Origin: Eubacterium sp.
GTDB taxonomy: Bacteria > Bacillota > Clostridia > Lachnospirales > Lachnospiraceae
Direction: 5' to 3'
Length of the DNA stretch: 10,243 bases
NCBI GenBank assembly: GCA_017616955.1
Contig: JAFZXD010000146.1
Coordinates: 1 to 10,243 of the forward strand
The first letter of the stretch is position 1. Every line of letters begins with the position of its first letter. The notes under the pieces are model-generated. The model saw only the letters and a program-made list of their open reading frames with translations. It had not been told where the DNA came from and did not search any database. The translations under genes were made by a program, and so were the position numbers. Positions 6,610-10,243 of this stretch are shown here, in pieces.

Positions 6610-7461
6610 ATGAATAGTCAGCATGATACATACAGACTTTCAAACGGGGTAGGAATTCCATGTATCGGATTCGGAATGTGGCAGACACCTGACGGAGACG
6701 TTGGTGTAGAAGCTGTAAAAAGCGCCATTAAAGCAGGGTACGTACATATAGATACCGCTCAGGCATATGGAAATGAAGAATGTGTTAAACGCGCAATCCA
6801 GGAGAGCGGCGTCCCAAGAGAAAACCTATTTATCACAACAAAACTTTGGAACAATAGCCACAGTTATGATCTTACGATGCAAGCATTTGAAGACTCTCTT
6901 TACAATCTGGGTCTTTCATATGTAGATCTCTATCTTATCCACTGGCCTAATCCTCTTTCTTTCAGAGAATACTGGGAAGAGGCAAATGCATGCACTTGGA
7001 AAGCTATGGAAGATCTCTATGATGCAGGTAAGATACGAGCTATAGGAATCAGTAATTTCAGACAGCATCACATTGAAGCTCTTCTTAAAACAGCCAGAAT
7101 AAAGCCGATGGTGAATCAGATAAGGCTTTGTCCGGGAGAACCACAGGAAGAATTAGTAAGATATTGCAGATCACAGGGAATTGTCCTTGAAGCATATAGT
7201 CCACTGGGAACAGGTAAGATATTTGATGTTCCTGAGATGAAGCAACTGGCAGAAAAGTATGGCAAAAGTATCGCTCAGATCTGTATAAGATGGAGCCTTC
7301 AGATGGGATATCTTCCTCTTCCGAAATCTATTACACCTTCAAGAATCGAAGAAAACCTGAAGGTATTCGATTTCGAACTCGAAGAGTCAGATGTTCGTTT
7401 GATCGCAGGTCTTACAGGATGTGTTGGATTATCAACAGACCCTGATACAGCACCATTCTAA
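6610..7461 (+). CDS. Aldo/keto reductase, 2,5-diketo-gluconate reductase-like (AKR5-type)
   Basis: A 283-residue soluble NAD(P)H-dependent oxidoreductase expected to reduce aldehydes or ketones to alcohols. The catalytic tetrad of the family is visible: Asp48 in HIDTA, Tyr53 in QAYGNE, Lys78 in TTKLW and His111 in LIHWPNP. The barrel continues with IGISNF (about 145-150), VNQIRLCP (about 169-176), EAYSPLG and the cofactor-binding region LPKSITPSRIEEN. Length matches the short bacterial AKR5 type; the natural substrate cannot be assigned. It is the only plus-strand gene in the window, monocistronic, diverging from rlmI across a 425-base spacer and ending before a strong hairpin terminator. A perfect AGGAGG supports the start. 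It has no visible functional link with its neighbours. Confidence 0.93.
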   Translation: MNSQHDTYRLSNGVGIPCIGFGMWQTPDGDVGVEAVKSAIKAGYVHIDTAQAYGNEECVKRAIQESGVPRENLFITTKLWNNSHSYDLTMQAFEDSLYNLGLSYVDLYLIHWPNPLSFREYWEEANACTWKAMEDLYDAGKIRAIGISNFRQHHIEALLKTARIKPMVNQIRLCPGEPQEELVRYCRSQGIVLEAYSPLGTGKIFDVPEMKQLAEKYGKSIAQICIRWSLQMGYLPLPKSITPSRIEENLKVFDFELEESDVRLIAGLTGCVGLSTDPDTAPF

Positions 7462-7498
7462 TTAATAACGCTAACCCCATTTTTAATCCCTATACACT

Positions 7499-7539
7499 AA
7501 AAGATGGCAATCACTACCCTCGATTGCCATCTTTTTTTT
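7499..7539. terminator. Bidirectional intrinsic terminator between convergent genes
   Basis: AAAAGATGGCAATC (7499-7512) and GATTGCCATCTTTT (7522-7535) form a perfect 14-bp stem with a nine-base loop. Eight Ts (7532-7539) follow on the plus strand, ending the aldo/keto reductase transcript 38 bases after its stop. Read on the minus strand the stem ends in four Ts and starts 16 bases after the stop of the 254 aa gene, so it can also end that transcript, less strongly. Confidence 0.9.
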
Positions 7540-7554
7540 GATATATTTCTATTA

Positions 7555-8319
7555 TCAATGAAGCGTGTGAAATGCCAATGCCATTATAACAATTATAACT
7601 CCGCCCATTAATCCAAGTCCGATTATAAGCCATGCTGCACTTGCTTCTCTTTTCAACTCGGATACAGTTGCTTTATAATCCTTAAACAGCGACATTCCTC
7701 TCATCTCTTCCAAAATCTCTCTATCAGCATCAAGCAGTTCCCCTGAATAAGCTCCAAGCTTCATCTTTCCGCCCTTTTGATCTATTCCGTATTTTTCTAT
7801 TCTTTCGTAGAATCTCTCAATTTCACGAAGCTTAGTATATATAAAATTTTTTTCATCCACAAATGTTATGATATTATTTCCTTTTCCGGGAAGATTCAAA
7901 ACTTTATCTCTGTAAATGTTGTTAATATAATTCCTTGCTGCCGCAGGAAGCATAAAGAACTCACATATAATCACCGAAATAGGAAGGCAGATTATTAATA
8001 TACCAGCTAAAAGATTAAACAGCCCATATACCGCTCCCAAAAATGCAAATATCTGAAAAAGGACATATATCCCTACCGGAGTCAGCATGATTATCAGAAG
8101 CATCCTGAGACTGTCCTTTTTGTCTTTTAACAGATTCTGTTTTCTTTGTTCCAGAATAACCAACTGTTCTTTATATCTACTATAATTGTAATCAATCTGA
8201 GCTTTAAGCGCTCGAAATGAATCTCCGTACCCTCCATCACCCATATTCTTCTCATTGTTATACCAATCCTGACTCATAAAATCAGGAATATCGTTATCGC
8301 TAAATTTCACCATGTTCAT
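7555..8319 (-). CDS. Hypothetical membrane protein, 254 aa, unrecognised family
   Basis: I do not recognise this family. Visible parts: an acidic, glycine-containing N-terminus (1-33); a charged helical, possibly coiled-coil stretch (about 36-70); two closely spaced hydrophobic helices (about 71-95 and 97-125); a charged, mainly helical region of about 100 residues (126-227) with ITFVDEKNFIYTKLREIERFYERI; and a glycine-rich C-terminal helix (about 229-250) followed only by HTLH. There is no signal peptide or catalytic motif. The pattern suggests an inner-membrane protein with a long soluble central domain. An in-frame stop four codons upstream limits the start to the ATG at 8319 or the one at 8313. 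Neither has a well-placed Shine-Dalgarno: AGGGG is 14 bases before the first. It is a single gene between the tRNA terminator and the bidirectional terminator. Composition resembles its neighbours. Confidence 0.8.
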   Translation of the reverse strand: MNMVKFSDNDIPDFMSQDWYNNEKNMGDGGYGDSFRALKAQIDYNYSRYKEQLVILEQRKQNLLKDKKDSLRMLLIIMLTPVGIYVLFQIFAFLGAVYGLFNLLAGILIICLPISVIICEFFMLPAAARNYINNIYRDKVLNLPGKGNNIITFVDEKNFIYTKLREIERFYERIEKYGIDQKGGKMKLGAYSGELLDADREILEEMRGMSLFKDYKATVSELKREASAAWLIIGLGLMGGVIIVIMALAFHTLH

Positions 8320-8414
8320 TTTTTCTTATACTGCCCCTCTCCAACTAACATCTGATCATTAAACATTCTTAAAACTAAAATATAGCCTTTTTTACTTGAA
8401 ATCTATTTGGATAC

Positions 8415-8441
8415 AAAAAACCTCGGTATTTCTACCGAGGT
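8415..8441 (-). terminator. Intrinsic terminator of the tRNA-Gln gene
   Basis: On the minus strand ACCTCGGTA (8441-8433), GAAA loop, TACCGAGGT (8428-8420), then a run of Ts to 8415. A perfect 9-bp stem with a stable GAAA-type loop, seven bases after the tRNA 3' end. Confidence 0.93.
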
Positions 8442-8447
8442 CACTAG

Positions 8448-8519
8448 CAGGGGTACAAGGATTCGAACCTTGAAATGACGGAGTCAGAGTCCGTTGCCTT
8501 ACCATTTGGCGATACCCCT
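8448..8519 (-). tRNA. tRNA-Gln (anticodon CTG)
   Basis: The minus strand folds as a complete 72-base tRNA. Acceptor AGGGGTA/TACCCCT with discriminator G73; D-stem GCC/GGC; anticodon stem ACGGA/TCCGT with loop CTCTGAC, giving anticodon CTG (8487-8485), which reads CAG glutamine codons; five-base variable loop; T-stem CAAGG/CCTTG with loop TTCGAAT. The body (GGGGTATCGCCAA) is typical of bacterial tRNA-Gln. CCA is not encoded; the sequence after G73 is CTA, so CCA must be added after transcription. The first pair is A1:U72, where bacterial tRNA-Gln usually has U1:A72. It stands alone with its own promoter and terminator. Confidence 0.95.
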
Positions 8520-8551
8520 ATATTCAACTCGCTTTTCACAGCGCAAGACGT

Positions 8552-8580
8552 ATTATATACGACCGCGCTGTAAAATGCAA
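8552..8580 (-). promoter_or_regulatory. Strong sigma-A promoter of the tRNA-Gln gene
   Basis: Minus-strand TTGCAT (8575-8580), 17-base spacer, perfect TATAAT (8552-8557). The transcript should begin near 8545, giving a precursor leader of about 25 bases before the tRNA. The -10 is centred in two nested dyads: CGTAT/ATACG (8549-8561) and ACAGCGC/GCGCTGT (8538-8544, 8565-8571). Confidence 0.85.
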
Positions 8581-8584
8581 GAAC

Positions 8585-8612
8585 TTTTTTTATATTTTTT
8601 AAAACTTTTTTT
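8585..8612 (-). promoter_or_regulatory. Phased A-tracts (UP-element-like) upstream of the tRNA promoter
   Basis: Three A-runs on the minus strand (8585-8591, 8595-8600, 8606-8612) lie immediately upstream of the -35 hexamer, with centres about 10-11 bases apart. This arrangement favours DNA bending and contact with the RNA polymerase alpha subunit, as known for strong stable-RNA promoters. It also fills the gap to the stop of the small membrane protein gene, for which no hairpin terminator is seen. Confidence 0.55.
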
Positions 8613-8619
8613 ATGATCT

Positions 8620-8844
8620 CTATAAAGCTTCTACGCCACCGTTTTTACATACGATCATAATCACGATAGCTCCAACTCCCATAAGCGCATACAGGATTCC
8701 TGATGTTATATTCTGCTGTGTAAACTGGCTAACAGCTCCGAGTATCATAACAAGTGATATGATAGTCATTATAACGCATATAAAAGCGTTCATCAGTTTG
8801 TTTGTTGTTGCAGCTTCATTTGTTCCGATTATCAATTCGTCCAT
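8620..8844 (-). CDS. Small two-helix membrane protein, hypothetical
   Basis: I do not recognise a family. The 74-residue product (from the ATG at 8844) has a polar N-terminus MDELIIGTNEAATTNK, a hydrophobic helix at about 19-38, a short polar turn (QFTQQNITSG), a second helix at about 49-66 and a short tail KNGGVEAL. It should be an inner-membrane hairpin. An earlier in-frame ATG at 8853 would add three residues, but it directly abuts the GAGG motif; the ATG at 8844 lies ten bases from GAGG, so I prefer it. A weak promoter candidate is at 8868-8896. The gene sits between glmM and the tRNA-Gln gene, with about 140 bases to glmM. No function can be inferred. Confidence 0.72.
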   Translation of the reverse strand: MDELIIGTNEAATTNKLMNAFICVIMTIISLVMILGAVSQFTQQNITSGILYALMGVGAIVIMIVCKNGGVEAL

Positions 8845-8867
8845 ACCGTACATACCTCACACGTTAA

Positions 8868-8896
8868 TGTATATTTAAATTCCATGTAACTTTTAA
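8868..8896 (-). promoter_or_regulatory. Possible promoter of the small membrane protein gene
   Basis: Minus-strand TTAAAA (8891-8896), 17 bases, TATACA (8868-8873). Transcription would start about 17-20 bases before the preferred ATG at 8844, leaving just enough leader for the GAGG site. Hexamer match only; the region is AT-rich and chance matches are common. Confidence 0.33.
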
Positions 8897-8939
8897 ATAC
8901 TGTGTTTCAACCTTGTGAGACTAATATACACCATAAACA

Positions 8940-8954
8940 TTAAGATAATCTTAA
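8940..8954. repeat. 15-base perfect palindrome downstream of glmM
   Basis: TTAAGATAATCTTAA reads the same on both strands around a central A:T pair. It lies about 40 bases after the glmM stop and has no GC-rich stem or T-run, so it is a poor terminator and could be a protein-binding site. Confidence 0.45.
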
Positions 8955-8994
8955 CATGATGTGAAATGTTGTTTAATTGTAGTGAACGGTAATC

Positions 8995-10243
8995 TTAAAC
9001 AGCGTAACCCTTAGCAACGATTGTATCCACAACCATATCTACATACTTTTCGCACTCTTCTTTTGTCTCGGCCTCAACCATGACACGAACAAGAGGCTCT
9101 GTTCCGGACTCACGAACAAGGATTCTTCCTGAATCACCGAGAGCATCGGCAACTTCCTTTACCTTAGCCTGAACATCTGCATCGTCCTGTGCAGCCTTCT
9201 TGTCAGTAACCTTAACGTTCTTAAGAACCTGTGGATATACTGTAAACGGAGCAGCAAGTTCTGAAAGAGTTTTCTTTGTAGCAAGCATTACTTCCATAAC
9301 CTTAAGAGATGTAAGTATTCCGTCTCCTGTAGTAGCATACTTTGAATAGATGATATGTCCCGACTGCTCACCACCGATACGACATCCGTTCTGTGACATA
9401 TATTCGTAAACATACTTGTCACCTACTGCTGTCTTGGCATATTCTATACCGGCCTCATCAAATGCCTTATAAAGTCCGAAGTTAGACATAACTGTTGTTA
9501 CAACTGTGTTGTTCATCAGTTCGCCCTTCTCCTTCATATGGACTCCACAGATATACATGATAGCGTCACCATCGATGACATTTCCCTTCTCATCTACTGC
9601 GAGGCAGCGGTCAGCATCACCGTCGTAGGCAAATCCTACATCAAGACCGTTATCAACCACATATTTCTGAAGTCCTTCGATATGTGTTGATCCGGCATCG
9701 CGGTTTATATTTGTTCCGTCAGGTGCTGCATTTATAACATATGTCTTTGCGCCAAGCGCATCGAATACTGATTTTGCTATATTCCAGGAAGCGCCGTTTG
9801 CACAGTCAAGTGCAACCTTTTTATCTTTAAATGAATAAAGTCCGAGTGAGATAAGATATCCGATATAACGGTTACGTCCGGATACATAATCAACTGTACA
9901 GCCAATCTGTTCCTTCTTGGCAAATGGAAGTGTATCCCACTTCTGACCGAAGAGTTCAAGGTTACCATCAAGGTATGACTCAACCAGCTCTATGGTTGAC
10001 TCCTCCATCTTCTCGCCCTGAGAATTGATAAGCTTGATTCCGTTATCATAATAAGGATTATGACTGGCAGATATCATGATACCGCAGTCGAAATCATCTA
10101 ATCTTGTTACATATGCTACCGATGGAGTTGTTGTAACGTGAAGCATATATGCGTCTGCCCCTGATGCAACCAGTCCGGCAACCAGAGCATATTCAAACAT
10201 ATAGCTTGAGCGTCTTGTATCCTTTCCTATAACAACCTTCGGA
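8995..10243 (-). CDS. glmM: Phosphoglucosamine mutase, 5' end off the window
   Basis: GlmM interconverts glucosamine-6-phosphate and glucosamine-1-phosphate on the way to UDP-GlcNAc for peptidoglycan. The frame is open to the right edge and the residues before the internal Met at 10200 read KVVIGKDTRRSSY, as in the family, so about 35 N-terminal residues are missing of about 450. Counting from that Met, key sites are the phosphoserine loop ISASHNP (43-49, Ser46), the metal-binding DGDADR (193-198), the sugar-binding GEQSGH (277-282) and the phosphate-binding RESGTEP (363-369). ISASHNPYYDNGIK and GEQSGH favour GlmM over phosphomannomutase/phosphoglucomutase ManB types. All visible catalytic residues are intact. 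It is an essential housekeeping gene; no T-run terminator is seen after it. Confidence 0.95.
   Translation of the reverse strand, partial: PKVVIGKDTRRSSYMFEYALVAGLVASGADAYMLHVTTTPSVAYVTRLDDFDCGIMISASHNPYYDNGIKLINSQGEKMEESTIELVESYLDGNLELFGQKWDTLPFAKKEQIGCTVDYVSGRNRYIGYLISLGLYSFKDKKVALDCANGASWNIAKSVFDALGAKTYVINAAPDGTNINRDAGSTHIEGLQKYVVDNGLDVGFAYDGDADRCLAVDEKGNVIDGDAIMYICGVHMKEKGELMNNTVVTTVMSNFGLYKAFDEAGIEYAKTAVGDKYVYEYMSQNGCRIGGEQSGHIIYSKYATTGDGILTSLKVMEVMLATKKTLSELAAPFTVYPQVLKNVKVTDKKAAQDDADVQAKVKEVADALGDSGRILVRESGTEPLVRVMVEAETKEECEKYVDMVVDTIVAKGYAV

Noticed and set aside
8581..8618. Repeated AACTTTTTTTAT units as a T-run terminator or tandem repeat
   Set aside because: No stem precedes the T-runs on the plus strand, and on the minus strand they are A-runs; the position directly upstream of the tRNA -35 fits phased A-tracts better.
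8940..8954. The palindrome after glmM as its transcription terminator
   Set aside because: The stem is only seven AT-rich pairs with a one-base centre and is not followed by a T-run.
1..10243. CRISPR array, integrase, transposase or toxin-antitoxin pair
   Set aside because: No regularly spaced direct repeats and no gene resembling these families was seen; the branched element 6285-6503 has a single copy here and no transposase gene.

Overview
The window looks like chromosomal DNA from a low-GC Gram-positive anaerobe of the Clostridia, most likely a Lachnospiraceae (Butyrivibrio/Roseburia-like). This is inferred from protein style, strong AGGAGG ribosome-binding sites, a tRNA gene without encoded CCA, and AT-rich spacers. 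No phage, integrase, transposase or CRISPR genes are visible. Nearly everything lies on the minus strand; the one plus-strand gene is an aldo/keto reductase.

Right to left along the minus strand: glmM (8995 to the right edge, 5' end cut off); a 74-77 aa two-helix membrane protein (8620-8844/8853); a tRNA-Gln(CTG) gene (8448-8519) with a near-consensus promoter, helically phased A-tracts and its own terminator; and an unrecognised 254 aa membrane protein (7555-8319). That last gene converges on the plus-strand aldo/keto reductase (6610-7461), and one strong hairpin between them can terminate both.

The 425-base divergent spacer 6185-6609 holds a good promoter for the leftward operon and a 219-base multi-branched inverted-repeat element (6285-6503) with 12-bp ends. 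It is the most unusual non-coding structure here.

Leftward from 6184 runs a tight gene series: an RlmI-type rRNA methyltransferase, an acetyl-esterase-like alpha/beta hydrolase, an OmpR-family response regulator and a histidine kinase with no membrane segment. The gaps are 11, 24 and 24 bases. A terminator-like hairpin and an adjacent perfect 10-bp inverted repeat follow. Then come an ABC ATPase and an FtsX-type permease that runs off the left edge. The last four genes form a regulator/kinase/ATPase/permease module of the kind used by Firmicutes to sense and resist peptide antibiotics or envelope stress. Because the kinase is soluble, sensing probably depends on the permease or another partner.

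I do not see a clearly new gene system. The best leads are the branched element at 6285-6503, the paired hairpins controlling the ABC operon, the membrane-less kinase, and the A1:U72 pair of the tRNA-Gln.
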